DNA from: Acetobacter oryzifermentans
GTDB taxonomy: Bacteria; Pseudomonadota; Alphaproteobacteria; Acetobacterales; Acetobacteraceae
Assembly (NCBI RefSeq): GCF_001628715.1
Contig: NZ_CP011121.1
Span: 1-64,000, forward strand
DNA length: 64,000 nt
Direction: 5' to 3'
The notes below the pieces were generated by a model that was not told where the DNA came from, searched no databases, and was given only the letters and a program-made list of their open reading frames with translations. Below are positions 34,203 to 44,148 of this stretch, in pieces (within the stretch, counting starts at the first letter, position 1; every line of letters starts with the position of its first letter). The position numbers were made by a program, and so were the translations under genes.

Positions 34203-35308
34203 CCATTCCGACGCTCGGTACACTTTCTGGTCGCAAGCTCGTTACCGATCTCCAGTCCTTCGGACTGCAGATCGGCGAGCAGACTGGCGGCATTGCCCGC
34301 AAGGGAGGCGCTGGTCCTTCGGATCACAAGACGATCACCATTGCGGGCCAGACCGTCATGGTTCCGGTCTATACGTCTGGCGCGCAGCATTCACCGTTTC
34401 AGGCCAGCCCGCCAGACCAGCACGGGACGAGCATGCTGCTACGCGATGGGCGGGCAGTAGGTACGATCTATTTCCCGGCTGCCCCGCGCTTTTACGGGCT
34501 GAGCACGGCAGACGGTATTCCCTACTGGAAGATCGCGCTACTGCATGGCCGTGACACGCTGGCGACCACGGTGCACCAGACCTGCATCCGCTATGCCGAC
34601 CGGCGCACATCCTGCCAGTTTTGCGCCATTGGCCAATCGCTGGAGGCGGACCGGACGATTGCTTACAAGACACCGGCGCAGCTTGCCGAAGTTGCCAAAG
34701 CTGCTGTGGAACTGGACGGCGTGCGCGACATGGTGCTGACGACCGGCACGCCCAATGTGGTTGATCGGGGTGCTGCCGTGCTGGCGGAGTCAGCCCGTGC
34801 CATCAAGGCGGCGGTGGATCTGCCGCTTCAGGTTCAGTGCGAGCCGCCACGTGATCACGGCTGGTTCCAGCGTTTGCGGGAAACTGGAGCCGATAGTCTG
34901 GGTATGCATCTCGAAGCCGCCACGCAGGCAGTGCGTGAGAAGATCATGCCGGGCAAGGCCACGGTCAGCGTCGATCGCTACATGGACGCTTTCGCCAGCG
35001 CCGTGCCGATCTTCGGTCGTGGGCAGGTCAATACCTACATTCTGGCCGGTCTTGGCGACAGCCCCGAGGACATTCTGGCTCTCGCCGAGCGTCTGATTGC
35101 GCTGGGGGTCTATCCCTTCGTGGTGCCGTTTGTGCCCATTTCCGGCACCCCACTGGAAAATCATGTCCCGCCTTCAGCCGAGTTTATGAAATCCGTGCTG
35201 GCACCGCTTGGGCGGATGCTCCGGGAAGCGAACATGAAATCCACCGATATCCGGGCCGGGTGTGGACGTTGTGGCGCCTGTTCCTCGCTTTCGGCGTACG
35301 AACAATGA
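34199..35308 (+). CDS. MSMEG_0568-family radical SAM protein
   Basis: This 369-residue protein of the Nit1 cluster has Cys129, Cys139 and Cys142 ([18 protein letters not shown]), a CX9CX2C arrangement in place of the canonical CX3CX2C, and a C-terminal CxxCxxC (CGRCGAC, about residues 355-361) that may hold an auxiliary iron-sulphur cluster. Resemblance to biotin-synthase-like folds suggests S or C-C chemistry, but the reaction is unknown. It overlaps both neighbours by 4 bp (ATGA), so it is translationally coupled with the nitrilase and the acetyltransferase. Confidence 0.9.
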   Translation: MTIPTLGTLSGRKLVTDLQSFGLQIGEQTGGIARKGGAGPSDHKTITIAGQTVMVPVYTSGAQHSPFQASPPDQHGTSMLLRDGRAVGTIYFPAAPRFYGLSTADGIPYWKIALLHGRDTLATTVHQTCIRYADRRTSCQFCAIGQSLEADRTIAYKTPAQLAEVAKAAVELDGVRDMVLTTGTPNVVDRGAAVLAESARAIKAAVDLPLQVQCEPPRDHGWFQRLRETGADSLGMHLEAATQAVREKIMPGKATVSVDRYMDAFASAVPIFGRGQVNTYILAGLGDSPEDILALAERLIALGVYPFVVPFVPISGTPLENHVPPSAEFMKSVLAPLGRMLREANMKSTDIRAGCGRCGACSSLSAYEQ

Positions 35309-35868
35309 GCACGATCCTCGAAGGTATGGAAGACCGGCCGTTCATTCCGACGGAATATGTTGTGCGCCTTGCCCGCACGCCATGGGAGCGTGCCGGTTAT
35401 CATGCGCTCCGCCGTGAAGTGTTCTGCAGTGAACAGCATGTTTTTGCAGAGGATGACCGCGACGCGATTGATGAGGACGCCATTCCCATCATTGCCGCCT
35501 GCTGCATGGCGGGGATGCCGGACCGGATCGTGGGGGCAGTGCGCATTCACGAAGCAGAGCCCGGTGTGTGGCGCGGTTCCCGGTTGGCCGTGCATGCTGA
35601 TCACCGCAAGCTGGGGCGGATCGGGGCGGAACTCATCCGCATGGCCGTCAGTACGGCACACGGTCTGGGGGCTACACGGTTTTTGGCCCAGGTGCAGGAA
35701 CAGAATGTGCTGTTCTTTCGTCGCTTGCACTGGAAAAGTCTCAGCGTCATTACGCTGCATGGCCTGCCGCATCACGACATGGAGGCTGATCTGTCACGCT
35801 ATCCGGCGCACGGTCTCGATCAGACCTGGCTGCTGCGTCCGCAACCCCGGATACGACAGGTGGCATGA
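35305..35868 (+). CDS. MSMEG_0567/Sll0786-family N-acetyltransferase
   Basis: From ATG 35305 this encodes a 187-residue GNAT. The acetyl-CoA-binding core is RGSRLAVHADHRKLGRIGAELIRMAV, followed by GATRFLAQVQEQNVLFFRRLHWKSL. The N-terminal VFCSEQHVFAEDDRDAIDEDA is typical of the cluster family. The start codon lies within the radical-SAM stop (ATGA). The substrate is unknown; it presumably acylates an intermediate made or used by the nitrilase or AIR-synthase-like enzymes. Confidence 0.9.
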   Translation: MSTILEGMEDRPFIPTEYVVRLARTPWERAGYHALRREVFCSEQHVFAEDDRDAIDEDAIPIIAACCMAGMPDRIVGAVRIHEAEPGVWRGSRLAVHADHRKLGRIGAELIRMAVSTAHGLGATRFLAQVQEQNVLFFRRLHWKSLSVITLHGLPHHDMEADLSRYPAHGLDQTWLLRPQPRIRQVA

Positions 35869-36836
35869 TGGCACATGAGCTCACCACACTCCTGCGCACG
35901 CTTCGTATGGGGCGCTCTCTTGCGGCTAAGCAGGATATTGCAGAAGTTAGCGCGATTTTAGGGACAGGTGCCAAAGCTGTCCGTCTTGGCGATGACTGCG
36001 CCGCGATCCCGGATAGCGATGGCTATCTCCTGCTGGCCAGCGAGGGCTTTCAGGACAGCTTTGTCCGCTCAATGCCGTGGTTTGCCGGGTATTGCGGCGC
36101 GATGGTCAATGTCAGCGACATCGCTGCGATGGGCGGCCGTCCCGTGGCGGTGGTGGATGCGTTGTGGAGCGATACGTCCGAGGCGGCCGCGTCCATCCTG
36201 ACGGGTCTCCATGACGGTGCGAACACCTACGGTGTGCCGGTTGTTGGTGGACACACCAACATGCGCAGTACCCATAATTCGCTCTCAGTGGCAATCCTTG
36301 GTCGTGCCCGTCATCTGCTAACCAGCTTCGACGCCCAACCGGGCGAGGTGCTGATCGTTGCCATTGATCTGCGCGGTCGCTGGCACGATCCGCACCCGTT
36401 CTGGGATGCCAGTTCCGGGCTATGCGGCACAGAGGGAGCGGCCCGGTTGCGTGGGGACATCGAACTTCTGCCCACTATTGCCGAAGATGGCCTGAGCCGT
36501 GCTGCCAAGGACATCAGCATGGCCGGTCTGCTGGGGACCGCTCTCATGCTGGCCGAATGTTCAGGCATCGGCATGACCATTACGCTCGATGACATTCCAC
36601 GGCCTGAGGATGCTCCGATGGAGCGCTGGCTGTCTGCATTCCCAAGCTACGGATACCTGCTGACGGCGCGTCCCAAAGATGCCCACGCGATCATAGCCCG
36701 GTTTTGTGGACGTGGCATTGCTGCTTCTGTCATCGGGCGGTGTGAGAGCACGCAGCGGCTGGATGTCATATGGGCGGACGAGAAAGAAACCTTCTGGGAT
36801 CTCGCCCGGTCCTCACTCATGGGATTTGCGCCATGA
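35865..36836 (+). CDS. Sll0787-family AIR synthase-like protein
   Basis: This 323-residue protein resembles AIR synthase/PurM and selenophosphate synthetase folds: VRLGDDCAAIPDSDGYLLLASEGFQDSF with the metal/ATP Asp pair, GYCGAMVNVSDIAAMGGRPVAVVDALW, and GVPVVGGHTNMRSTHNS. It is expected to bind ATP and activate an amide or carboxylate, but the substrate in Nit1 clusters is not established. Start candidates are 35865 and 35868; both overlap the acetyltransferase stop. Confidence 0.9.
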   Translation: MMAHELTTLLRTLRMGRSLAAKQDIAEVSAILGTGAKAVRLGDDCAAIPDSDGYLLLASEGFQDSFVRSMPWFAGYCGAMVNVSDIAAMGGRPVAVVDALWSDTSEAAASILTGLHDGANTYGVPVVGGHTNMRSTHNSLSVAILGRARHLLTSFDAQPGEVLIVAIDLRGRWHDPHPFWDASSGLCGTEGAARLRGDIELLPTIAEDGLSRAAKDISMAGLLGTALMLAECSGIGMTITLDDIPRPEDAPMERWLSAFPSYGYLLTARPKDAHAIIARFCGRGIAASVIGRCESTQRLDVIWADEKETFWDLARSSLMGFAP

Positions 36837-38011
36837 GTCTGTCCATTGGCATTCTGACCCATTCGACCAATCCGCGTGGCGGCGTGGTGCACGGCATGGC
36901 GCTAGCGGAAACTCTGTGTGACGCGGGCCACGATGCAACGCTGATCGCACCGGACGTGACAGGATCGGGTTTCTTCCGCAAACCCCGTTGCGCAACCTGG
37001 TGCATCCCAGCCGCGTCTGTAACTGATCTGCCGACACTGGTGGAGCGTCGTATTGGCGAAATCAGAGACGCATTGCGCGGACAGCATTTTGACGTGCTGC
37101 ATGCGCAGGACCCGATCAGCGCCAATGCTTTGGCCGATCTGGTGCGGGAAGGGCGGATACCGGGCTTTGCCCGCACGGTCCACCATCTTGACCATTTCAC
37201 GCACCCGGTCCTTGCCGCGCGGCAGGAACGGGGGATCAGGGCGGCGGCCGAACTGTTTACCGTCAGCACAATGTGGGAAGATGTCCTGCGCAACGACCAT
37301 GGCCGCGAAGCTCCGGTCGTGGGCAACGGGGTTGATCCCGTGCGCTTTTCACCCGTAGCAACCGCGCACGATGCCGCGTTGCGAGCGCGGTATCATCTGC
37401 CTGCCGGTCAGCACCTGATCCTGTCCGTGGGCGGGATCGAGCAGCGCAAGAACACGCTGCACTTGCTCGACGCATTTCTGGCCCTTCGTTGCGAACAGCC
37501 TGATGTGCATCTGATTGTGGCAGGCGGGGCCTCGCTGCTGGATCATTCTGCCTACCGCACCCGATTCATGGAGCGTCTGCGCGAAAGCGGTGCGGCCGAT
37601 CATGTCACCATCACCGGGCCAGTTGCTGATGAAGACATGCCTTCATTCTACCGGCAGGCGGACGTGTTGGCCTATCCATCCGTAACCGAGGGGTTCGGAC
37701 TGTGCCCGCTGGAAGCCCTGGCTTGTGGAATCCCCGTGGTGGTGCCAGCCGCGCTACCTTTCACGGAACATTTTTCGGCAACGGATGCGCTGTGGTGCCA
37801 ACCGGCGCACCCCGACACCTTGTTCATGGCGTTGCGCGACGCCCTGCGCGTCGAAAGCCGTGACCATTTCCGGCTCAGCGGCCCCGCAACAGCCCGCCGT
37901 TTCGACTGGGACAGCGTCGCCAGTCGGCATCTCCCCGCATATCGGCGTCTCGCGGCATTACAGCACGCTGACGTCCCGGCTTCAGGAGTTTTGTCACCAT
38001 GCCCGAAATGA
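36833..38011 (+). CDS. MSMEG_0565-family GT4-type glycosyltransferase
   Basis: This 392-residue protein begins at ATG 36833 (MSLSIGILTHSTNPRGGVVHGMALAE), in a 4-bp overlap with the preceding gene. It has a GT-B fold with a C-terminal donor site LSVGGIEQRKNTLHLLDAFL, DVLAYPSVTEGFGLCPLEALACGIPVV (the EX7E signature) and TEHFSATDALW. It probably glycosylates a small intermediate or uses a sugar nucleotide in building the cluster product. Its presence supports a biosynthetic role for Nit1C beyond simple nitrile hydrolysis. Confidence 0.9.
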   Translation: MSLSIGILTHSTNPRGGVVHGMALAETLCDAGHDATLIAPDVTGSGFFRKPRCATWCIPAASVTDLPTLVERRIGEIRDALRGQHFDVLHAQDPISANALADLVREGRIPGFARTVHHLDHFTHPVLAARQERGIRAAAELFTVSTMWEDVLRNDHGREAPVVGNGVDPVRFSPVATAHDAALRARYHLPAGQHLILSVGGIEQRKNTLHLLDAFLALRCEQPDVHLIVAGGASLLDHSAYRTRFMERLRESGAADHVTITGPVADEDMPSFYRQADVLAYPSVTEGFGLCPLEALACGIPVVVPAALPFTEHFSATDALWCQPAHPDTLFMALRDALRVESRDHFRLSGPATARRFDWDSVASRHLPAYRRLAALQHADVPASGVLSPCPK

Positions 38012-38286
38012 CCTTTCGCGTGCGTTGGCCCGATGGGAACGAGACCGACTGTTACTCCCCATCGCTGGTCATAAGGGACCACTTCACACCCGGTCAGGAT
38101 TATCCGGTCCGGGAGTTTCTTGAAAAGGCGGATACGGCTCTGACCCAGGCGAGCGAACGGGTTCGTGCCCGTTACGGCTTTCCGTGCAGTCGCGCCCTTG
38201 GCCAGCTGCACGTCATTCAGCAGAGCAGTGCGCCTTTCCTTAATCGACCCGATGCGCAGGTGCGCGTCCTGTCTTTCAGATACTGA
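37999..38286 (+). CDS. MSMEG_0570-family small Nit1C protein
   Basis: This 95-residue protein overlaps the glycosyltransferase end by 13 bp. The family pattern is FRVRWPDGNETDCYSPSLVIRDHFTPGQDYPVREFLEKADTAL, then ERVRARYGFPCSRALGQL, with two conserved Cys. Annotated in the family as a nitrogen-starvation response protein; the function is unknown. Its unvarying place in such clusters suggests a partner or carrier protein. Confidence 0.88.
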   Translation: MPEMTFRVRWPDGNETDCYSPSLVIRDHFTPGQDYPVREFLEKADTALTQASERVRARYGFPCSRALGQLHVIQQSSAPFLNRPDAQVRVLSFRY

Positions 38287-38302
38287 GACGAAAAGAACGA
38301 CC

Positions 38303-39550
38303 ATGACACAGAACGAAAAAAGCATTCCTGTTATCATCGTGGGCGGCGGACAGGCTGGGCTCTCCCTGAGCTGGTATCTCTGTCGCGAAAAAGTGGATCA
38401 TATCGTTTTTGAATCCAAGACCGCCTGTCACTCATGGGACGATGAGCGCTGGGACAACTTCTGCCTGGTCACACCGAATTGGCAATGTGAACTTCCCGGC
38501 CACCCATACAAGGGAAAAGATCCACACGGCTTCATGGTGAAGCAGGAAATCATTGAATACGTCAAAGGCTTTGTTAACTCGTTCAATCCCCCGCTGCGTG
38601 AACACACAGCCGTCACCTCCATCACACGTCATGAGGCCGGTGGCTATCGTGTGGTGGCGGGCGGTGAGACCTGGCACACAAAGCATGTGGTCATCGCCTC
38701 GGGAGCGTACCAGGATGCGGTGATCCCCGGATATGCGAGTGCTATCGATCCATCAATCTTTCAGGTTCACTCGCAGGATTACCGCAATGCGGCCCAGTTG
38801 CCTGAAGGGGCTGTCCTGGTCGTGGGCAGCGGTCAGTCCGGTGCACAGATCGTCGAGGACCTGTTCCTTGAAAAACGCAAGGTCCATCTGTGTGTCGGCT
38901 CCGCCCCGCGTGTCTCACGCTTTTACCGTGGCCGTGACGTTGTGGACTGGCTGGCGGATATGCACTTCTATGATCTGACGGTGGATAATCACCCCTTACG
39001 GGAAGGGGCGCGGGATAAGACCAACCATTATGTCACCGGCCGCAATGGGGGGCATGACCTTGATCTGCGTCTTTTTGCAAAAGAAGGGGTAGGATTGCAT
39101 GGTACGCTTGAGACAATCCGTGATGAGGTTGCGCATTTTCTTCCAGATCTAAAGCAACATCTCGACGATGCGGACAAGACCAATGCAGACATCAAGAAAT
39201 CCATTGATGCCTATATTGCTCGCGAAAACATCAATGCACCGACGGAAGCGCCTTACGTACCTGTCTGGCAGCCTGATGGAAGCAACACGCCGCTCGATCT
39301 GAAGGCCGCTGGAATCACATCGATCGTCTGGTGCATCGGCTTCCGTCCGAACTACCGCTGGATCGATGTGCCCGTCTTCAACGGTGCTAACAAGCCGGTC
39401 TGGCATCGGGGCGTGACGGATGCGCCGGGCTTTTATTTTCTTGGTCTGCCATGGCTGCATACATGGGGCTCCGGGCGGTTTTCCGGCATTTCCCGTGATG
39501 CTGCGTGGCTGGCCAGCCAGATCACCGGCAAAGACGTGCCCATAGCCTGA
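38303..39550 (+). CDS. MSMEG_0569-family flavin-dependent monooxygenase
   Basis: From ATG 38303 this encodes 415 residues: an N-terminal FAD motif VIIVGGGQAGLSLSWYLC, a second dinucleotide motif VLVVGSGQSGAQIVEDLF near residue 175, and the C-terminal GFYFLGLPWLHTWGSGRFSG. It belongs to the class B-like (FMO/N-hydroxylating) group, so NADPH-dependent oxygenation of an amine or a soft nucleophile is expected. An in-frame upstream ATG (38165) would lie inside the previous gene and is not preferred. It is the last of the eight conserved Nit1C genes here. Confidence 0.9.
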   Translation: MTQNEKSIPVIIVGGGQAGLSLSWYLCREKVDHIVFESKTACHSWDDERWDNFCLVTPNWQCELPGHPYKGKDPHGFMVKQEIIEYVKGFVNSFNPPLREHTAVTSITRHEAGGYRVVAGGETWHTKHVVIASGAYQDAVIPGYASAIDPSIFQVHSQDYRNAAQLPEGAVLVVGSGQSGAQIVEDLFLEKRKVHLCVGSAPRVSRFYRGRDVVDWLADMHFYDLTVDNHPLREGARDKTNHYVTGRNGGHDLDLRLFAKEGVGLHGTLETIRDEVAHFLPDLKQHLDDADKTNADIKKSIDAYIARENINAPTEAPYVPVWQPDGSNTPLDLKAAGITSIVWCIGFRPNYRWIDVPVFNGANKPVWHRGVTDAPGFYFLGLPWLHTWGSGRFSGISRDAAWLASQITGKDVPIA

Positions 39551-39564
39551 TCGGAGTATGCGCC

Positions 39565-41337
39565 ATGCTTCCATGGACAACTTATGAAGCGATGTATGAT
39601 GCGGCACTGAACCAGCCAGAGGAATTCTGGCTCAGTGCGGCGCAGCGTATCACATGGAAGCAGGAGCCTGCGATGGCCTGCCGGGAGCGAACAGACGGTT
39701 GGCATGACTGGTTCCCTGACGGCACGCTCAATACCTGCCACAATGCCGTAGACCGGCATGTGGAGAATGGTCGCGGTGAGCAGGTAGCGTTGATCTGGCA
39801 TTCTTGCGCCACCAAGGAACAGCAGGTCGTGACCTATCGCGAACTGCAGGACAGGGTGGCCGGATTTGCCGGCGGCCTACGCCTGCTCGGAGTGGAGAAA
39901 GGCGACTGCGTTCTGATTGCCATGCCGACCATGATCGAGACAGCCATAGCTATGTTGGCATGTGCGCGGATAGGGGCTGTGCATGTTGTGGTTTTTGCCG
40001 GTTATGCCGGACCGGAGTTGGCACGACGGATTGATGATGTGGCTCCGAAAGTCATTATCATTGCCAGTTGCAGCTTTCAGGGACAGACGCCCATTCCGTC
40101 TGCCCCTGCTCTGAATGATGCACTTGCTTTGGCAGCGTACCTGCCACAGGCTTGCGTGATTGTGCAACGCGCAGCATGTCGGACATCATTGATGCCATTG
40201 CGGGATCATGATTTCCATACGCTGGAACAGTCCACGTCTGTAGAGGCCGTCGTGCTACGCTCCGAAGATCCACTCTATATTCTTCACACATCTGGCACGA
40301 CGGGGCACGCAAAAGGCATTGTGCGTGATAATGGCGGCCATGCTGTGGCTCTCGCCTTGTCCATGGACGTGATCTACGGCTGCGAACCCGGTGATACCTT
40401 CTTTACTACATCGGACCTTGGCTGGGTTGTTGGTCATTCCTATGGTGTTTATGCGCCGCTGATCAGCGGCTGTACCAGCGTCATCGTCGAAGGCGGTGCA
40501 TCTGCGTCCGCCATTCGCACGCTCTGTCATGAGCATGGAGTGAAATGCCTGTTTACCACGCCCACTCAGATGCGTCTCATGCGACAGGAGAGCCGTCATC
40601 TGTCAGAGGTGATCCTGCCCGCTCTTGCCCGTGTTTTCGTAGCTGGAGAGTATGCGGATCCGACGTTGCTGGAGTGGGCTCGATCCTACTTTCGCACACC
40701 TGTGGTCAATCACTGGTGGCAAACGGAAACGGGATGGAGCATCACCGCGCATTTCTTCGGTCTACCCGAACGTGAGCCAGTTTCTCTCATGAATGACATC
40801 GGGCGGCCTGCGCCGGGATTTCGTCCGGCCATCGTGCCCTCCATACCCGGTGAGCAGTGCGGGGAGATCGTTCTTTCGCTGCCGTTACCGCCTGGGTGTC
40901 TCGCTGGAATATGGAAGAATGGGGCTATCCGTGTTCCGTCCGCTTATCTTGATGAAACGCGCAGGTATTACCGCACCTTCGATGAAGGCATGATTCAGGC
41001 CAACCGCGCAGTTCATATGCTCGGACGTTCCGATGATGTCATCAAGGTTGCAGGAAGGCGGATTTCCGGCGTGCAGATCGAAAAGATCATCGCCACCCAT
41101 CCTGCCGTTCACGCGTGTGCCGTGGTCGCAATTCCAGATGAACTGAGAGGGCAGCGACCTATCGCTTATGTCGTTCCTGATTCCGAGGCGGAATGTATGC
41201 CTTCTTCCGAGGAAATCGTTGCGCGGATCAACGAAGTCCTCGGGCGTTGGGTTGGTCTGAAAGAAGTCCGCTTCGTCGGGCGATTGCCAACCACCGTATC
41301 CGGAAAAATTACGCGAAAACGCTTGCTGGTGTCCTAA
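39565..41337 (+). CDS. AMP-dependent acyl-CoA synthetase (acetyl/propionyl type)
   Basis: This 590-residue ANL-family enzyme has an acetyl-CoA-synthetase-like N-terminus (YDAALNQPEEFWLSAAQRI), the P-loop LHTSGTTGHAKGIVRDNGGH, WWQTETGWSIT as motif A5, and the C-terminal catalytic Lys in TTVSGKITRKRLL. It activates a short carboxylate to an acyl-AMP/acyl-CoA. Starting 14 bp after the flavoprotein stop, it appears to be an accessory ninth member of the cluster, perhaps activating the carboxylate released by the nitrilase; this is inference. Confidence 0.88.
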   Translation: MLPWTTYEAMYDAALNQPEEFWLSAAQRITWKQEPAMACRERTDGWHDWFPDGTLNTCHNAVDRHVENGRGEQVALIWHSCATKEQQVVTYRELQDRVAGFAGGLRLLGVEKGDCVLIAMPTMIETAIAMLACARIGAVHVVVFAGYAGPELARRIDDVAPKVIIIASCSFQGQTPIPSAPALNDALALAAYLPQACVIVQRAACRTSLMPLRDHDFHTLEQSTSVEAVVLRSEDPLYILHTSGTTGHAKGIVRDNGGHAVALALSMDVIYGCEPGDTFFTTSDLGWVVGHSYGVYAPLISGCTSVIVEGGASASAIRTLCHEHGVKCLFTTPTQMRLMRQESRHLSEVILPALARVFVAGEYADPTLLEWARSYFRTPVVNHWWQTETGWSITAHFFGLPEREPVSLMNDIGRPAPGFRPAIVPSIPGEQCGEIVLSLPLPPGCLAGIWKNGAIRVPSAYLDETRRYYRTFDEGMIQANRAVHMLGRSDDVIKVAGRRISGVQIEKIIATHPAVHACAVVAIPDELRGQRPIAYVVPDSEAECMPSSEEIVARINEVLGRWVGLKEVRFVGRLPTTVSGKITRKRLLVS

Positions 41338-41377
41338 TGGTACCAACATGGCCTTCTGTGTAAGGGGTGACCAGATC

Positions 41378-42151
41378 TTAGATGGCCTGACCACCGGAGA
41401 CTTCAATCCGTTGTGCATTCACCCAGCGATTGTCCTCGGAGAGCAGCGATGCGATCATGGGGCCGATATCGTCTGGCAGTCCTGGACGTCCAAGCGCGGT
41501 TACTTCCGCGATGTGGTGAGCAATCTCGGGGTTATCGCGTACCATACCTCCTGAGAAATCTGTCTGAATTGCACCTGGCGCTACTGTGTTAACAGCAATG
41601 CGGCGCGGTCCGAGTTCCTTGGCCATGTAATGCGTCATGACTTCCACGGCGCCTTTCATAGCAGCGTACGCAATCCAGCCAGGATAGGCAAAGCGTGTCA
41701 GTCCAGATGAGATGTTCACGATCCGGCCACCGTTCGCGATCAGCGGCAAAAGTGTCTGCGTCAGGAAAAATGGACCCTTGGCATGTATGCGGTAGGCAGC
41801 ATCGAAATCTTCTTCTGTCACCTCGCCGAATAGCCCGCTATGGGACGTACCTGCCATGTTGACCAGATAATTGAAACGTTCGCTTCCCCATACGCGCAGC
41901 ACGCGCCGGACTTCGTCGGCAAAGGCAGGAAAGGCGTGCGTATCTCCAGTATCGAGTTGCAGAGCGACTGCACGGGCTCCGCTGTGCTGGACACTTTTGA
42001 CCACTTCATCAGCTGCGGATTTGTTGGTGTGATAGGTAAAGAGAGATGAGACGCCGCGTTGGGCGAGAGCTTCAACGGTTGCGCGGCCCAGTCCACGGCT
42101 TCCGCCCGTGACAATGGCAATGGTGTGTGCTTCTGGCATGGATATCTCCAT
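41378..42151 (-). CDS. SDR-family oxidoreductase (FabG-like)
   Basis: This 257-residue short-chain dehydrogenase has the NAD(P) motif VTGGSRGLGRATVEAL, an NMAG-like MAGTSHSG segment, the catalytic Ser in NISSGLTRF and the YxxxK pair in YAAMKGAVE. The end GRPGLPDDIGPMIASLLSEDNRWVNAQRIEVSGGQ is typical. It may reduce a carbonyl substrate with NADPH. It is convergent with the acyl-CoA synthetase and divergent from a LysR gene, which probably controls it. Confidence 0.9.
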   Translation of the reverse strand: MEISMPEAHTIAIVTGGSRGLGRATVEALAQRGVSSLFTYHTNKSAADEVVKSVQHSGARAVALQLDTGDTHAFPAFADEVRRVLRVWGSERFNYLVNMAGTSHSGLFGEVTEEDFDAAYRIHAKGPFFLTQTLLPLIANGGRIVNISSGLTRFAYPGWIAYAAMKGAVEVMTHYMAKELGPRRIAVNTVAPGAIQTDFSGGMVRDNPEIAHHIAEVTALGRPGLPDDIGPMIASLLSEDNRWVNAQRIEVSGGQAI

Positions 42152-42240
42152 CTGTTGAGAAACCTATCTTGGCCATAACGATGTCTGTTCGATAAGATCA
42201 CTCTTTCCGTCAGCATTGTTTTGCTCCATGAAACAATCCT

Positions 42241-43026
42241 ATGGACAGGTTTGCGACACTTAATCTCTTTTTGCGCATTGTTGATCGTGGCAGTTTCACT
42301 GCCGCCGCTGCGGACTGCGGTATTTCGCGTCCGGTAGCGACTGCAGCGATCAAAAGATTGGAACAAAGACTTGGCACGCGGTTGCTACATCGCTCAACAC
42401 GTCATGTTCGACCTACCGAGGAAGGCGCTACCTACTATCGCCGGTGTGTGGCGATCCTGGCGGATCTTGAGGATGCAGATCGTGGCGCGAGTGGTGCTGT
42501 AGCAGGTCTGTTGCGGGCCCATGTGATTGGGCGTCTGGCGCGGATGATCCTGCTACCAGCGCTTCCAGATTTTATGACAAGGCATCCGGCATTGACCGTT
42601 CATCTCGGTGAGGGCGAACGGTTTGTTGATTTGGTGCGCGAAGGGGTGGACTGCGTTGTACGGGCTGGAAGCCTGTCGGACAGCGACATGATCGTCCGGC
42701 CTCTCGGCGTGATGGAGGAGGTGACGCTCGCCAGCCCAACCTATCTGGCGCGGCACGGAATGCCTGCCTCTCCTGACGATCTCGAGGGGCATCAGATGAT
42801 CGGCTTCGTATCCTCACGTACCGGCCAGCCCCTGCCATTGGAGTTTACGCGCGGAGAGGATGTGATTGAGAGGTCACTCCCTGCACGTTTGTTGGTCGGG
42901 GGCGTGGATACCTATGCCGAAGCAGCCAGGCTCGGTTTTGGCATCGTGCAGGTTCCACGCTATGGATTTGCCGATGATCTTGCAAATGGCACCTTGATCG
43001 AGGTTCTCCCTGATTTCCCTCGGTAA
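42241..43026 (+). CDS. LysR-family regulator, 3'-truncated by IS3
   Basis: This 261-residue LTTR has HTH SFTAAAADCGISRPVATAAIKRLEQRLGTRLLHRSTRHV and most of the effector domain. Members of this subgroup run to about 295-305 residues. The coding sequence stops at the boundary of the IS3 element starting at 43022 (the TAA stop, 43024-43026, belongs to the IS end), so roughly 35-40 C-terminal residues are lost. It may still fold. Divergent from the SDR gene. Confidence 0.82.
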   Translation: MDRFATLNLFLRIVDRGSFTAAAADCGISRPVATAAIKRLEQRLGTRLLHRSTRHVRPTEEGATYYRRCVAILADLEDADRGASGAVAGLLRAHVIGRLARMILLPALPDFMTRHPALTVHLGEGERFVDLVREGVDCVVRAGSLSDSDMIVRPLGVMEEVTLASPTYLARHGMPASPDDLEGHQMIGFVSSRTGQPLPLEFTRGEDVIERSLPARLLVGGVDTYAEAARLGFGIVQVPRYGFADDLANGTLIEVLPDFPR

Positions 43027-43060
43027 TCCCCCCATTTTTAGTGGGGCATTGAATGAGAAT

Positions 43061-43888
43061 TCAGGCAGCTGTTTTTAGTTTCTGGGCGGGGGTTAGCCCG
43101 CTGTTCCCCATGTTGGGTCTGTCATGGTTATATGTCCAGAGCCATTGTGTTGCGACCTCCTGTACGTCCTGAATGCTTTCAAACAAATACTGCTCCAGCC
43201 ATTCCTGCCGGACAGTTCTGTTGTAGCGTTCAATATAGGCGTTCTGCTGCGGATTACCCGGTTGCGTATAGATCAGGGTAATCCCCTGTTTTTCGGCCCA
43301 TGAAACCAACGTATGACTGACATATTCAGGGCCATTATCCATTCGGATGGCTTCTGGCCTGCCACGCCACTCCATAACCTGTTCCAGACAGCGGACAACC
43401 CGACAGGCTGGCAGGGAAAAATCACCCTCGATCGCCAGTCCTTCACGATTGAAGTCATCCAGAATGTTCAGGAGCCGAAAAGCACGTCCATCCATCAGCC
43501 TGTCCGCCATAAAATCCATGGACCAGACCCTGTTGGGAAGGGCCGGAACCGACAGCTTTTCAGGCTTTTCGCGAACCAGACGCCTGCGGGGTTTAATCCG
43601 CAGGTTGAACTCCAGTTCCCGATAGATCCGATAAACCCGCTTATGATTCCAGAGCTGTCCCTGCACATTGCGCAGATACAGGAAACACAGACCAAATCCC
43701 CATCTCCTGTGAGCCTGGGTCAGTCCCACCAGAAGAGCGGCAATCCTGTCGTTCTCCGCTGCCAGTCGCGGACGATAGCGAAAGCAGGTCTCGGATATCC
43801 CAAAAATCCGACAGGCCAGCGCAATGCTGACCCCATGATGCGCCACAGCCTGTGCGGCCAGTTCCCGGCGCTGGGCTGGCCGCTTCAT
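43061..43888 (-). CDS. IS407-group OrfB transposase
   Basis: 275 residues from the ATG that overlaps the orfA stop (ATGA). It has a short HTH ([19 protein letters not shown]), then an rve core with catalytic acidic residues in [25 protein letters not shown] and [16 protein letters not shown]. Continuous reading from orfA is possible by frameshifting at the run of A in GGGAAAAAAATG, as is normal for IS3 elements. Confidence 0.9.
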   Translation of the reverse strand: MKRPAQRRELAAQAVAHHGVSIALACRIFGISETCFRYRPRLAAENDRIAALLVGLTQAHRRWGFGLCFLYLRNVQGQLWNHKRVYRIYRELEFNLRIKPRRRLVREKPEKLSVPALPNRVWSMDFMADRLMDGRAFRLLNILDDFNREGLAIEGDFSLPACRVVRCLEQVMEWRGRPEAIRMDNGPEYVSHTLVSWAEKQGITLIYTQPGNPQQNAYIERYNRTVRQEWLEQYLFESIQDVQEVATQWLWTYNHDRPNMGNSGLTPAQKLKTAA

Positions 43889-44148
43889 TTTTTTCCCAGG
43901 GCTTCCTTCAGGATATCCGTCTGCATGCTCAGATCCGCATACATGCGCTTCAGCCGACGGTTCTCCTCTTCCAGAGCCTTCATCTGACTGATCATCGAAG
44001 CATCCATGCCGCCATATTTCGCGCGCCACCGGTAAAACGTGGCGTTGCTGATCCCATGCTCCCGGCACAGGTCAGGAACCGGGACACCGCCCTCAGCCTG
44101 GCGGATCACACCCATGATCTGGGCGTCAGTAAAGCGATCACTCTTCAT
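43885..44148 (-). CDS. IS407-group OrfA
   Basis: 87 residues from ATG 44148 (a frame from 44190 adds 14 non-conserved residues from the IS end). [48 protein letters not shown], then a heptad helix ([21 protein letters not shown]). Typical of the IS407 group. Confidence 0.9.
   Translation of the reverse strand: MKSDRFTDAQIMGVIRQAEGGVPVPDLCREHGISNATFYRWRAKYGGMDASMISQMKALEEENRRLKRMYADLSMQTDILKEALGKK

Noticed and set aside
38165..38302. Longer N-terminus for the flavin-dependent monooxygenase
   Set aside because: The extra residues lie in another frame of the preceding gene, and the FAD motif sits at the usual distance from ATG 38303.
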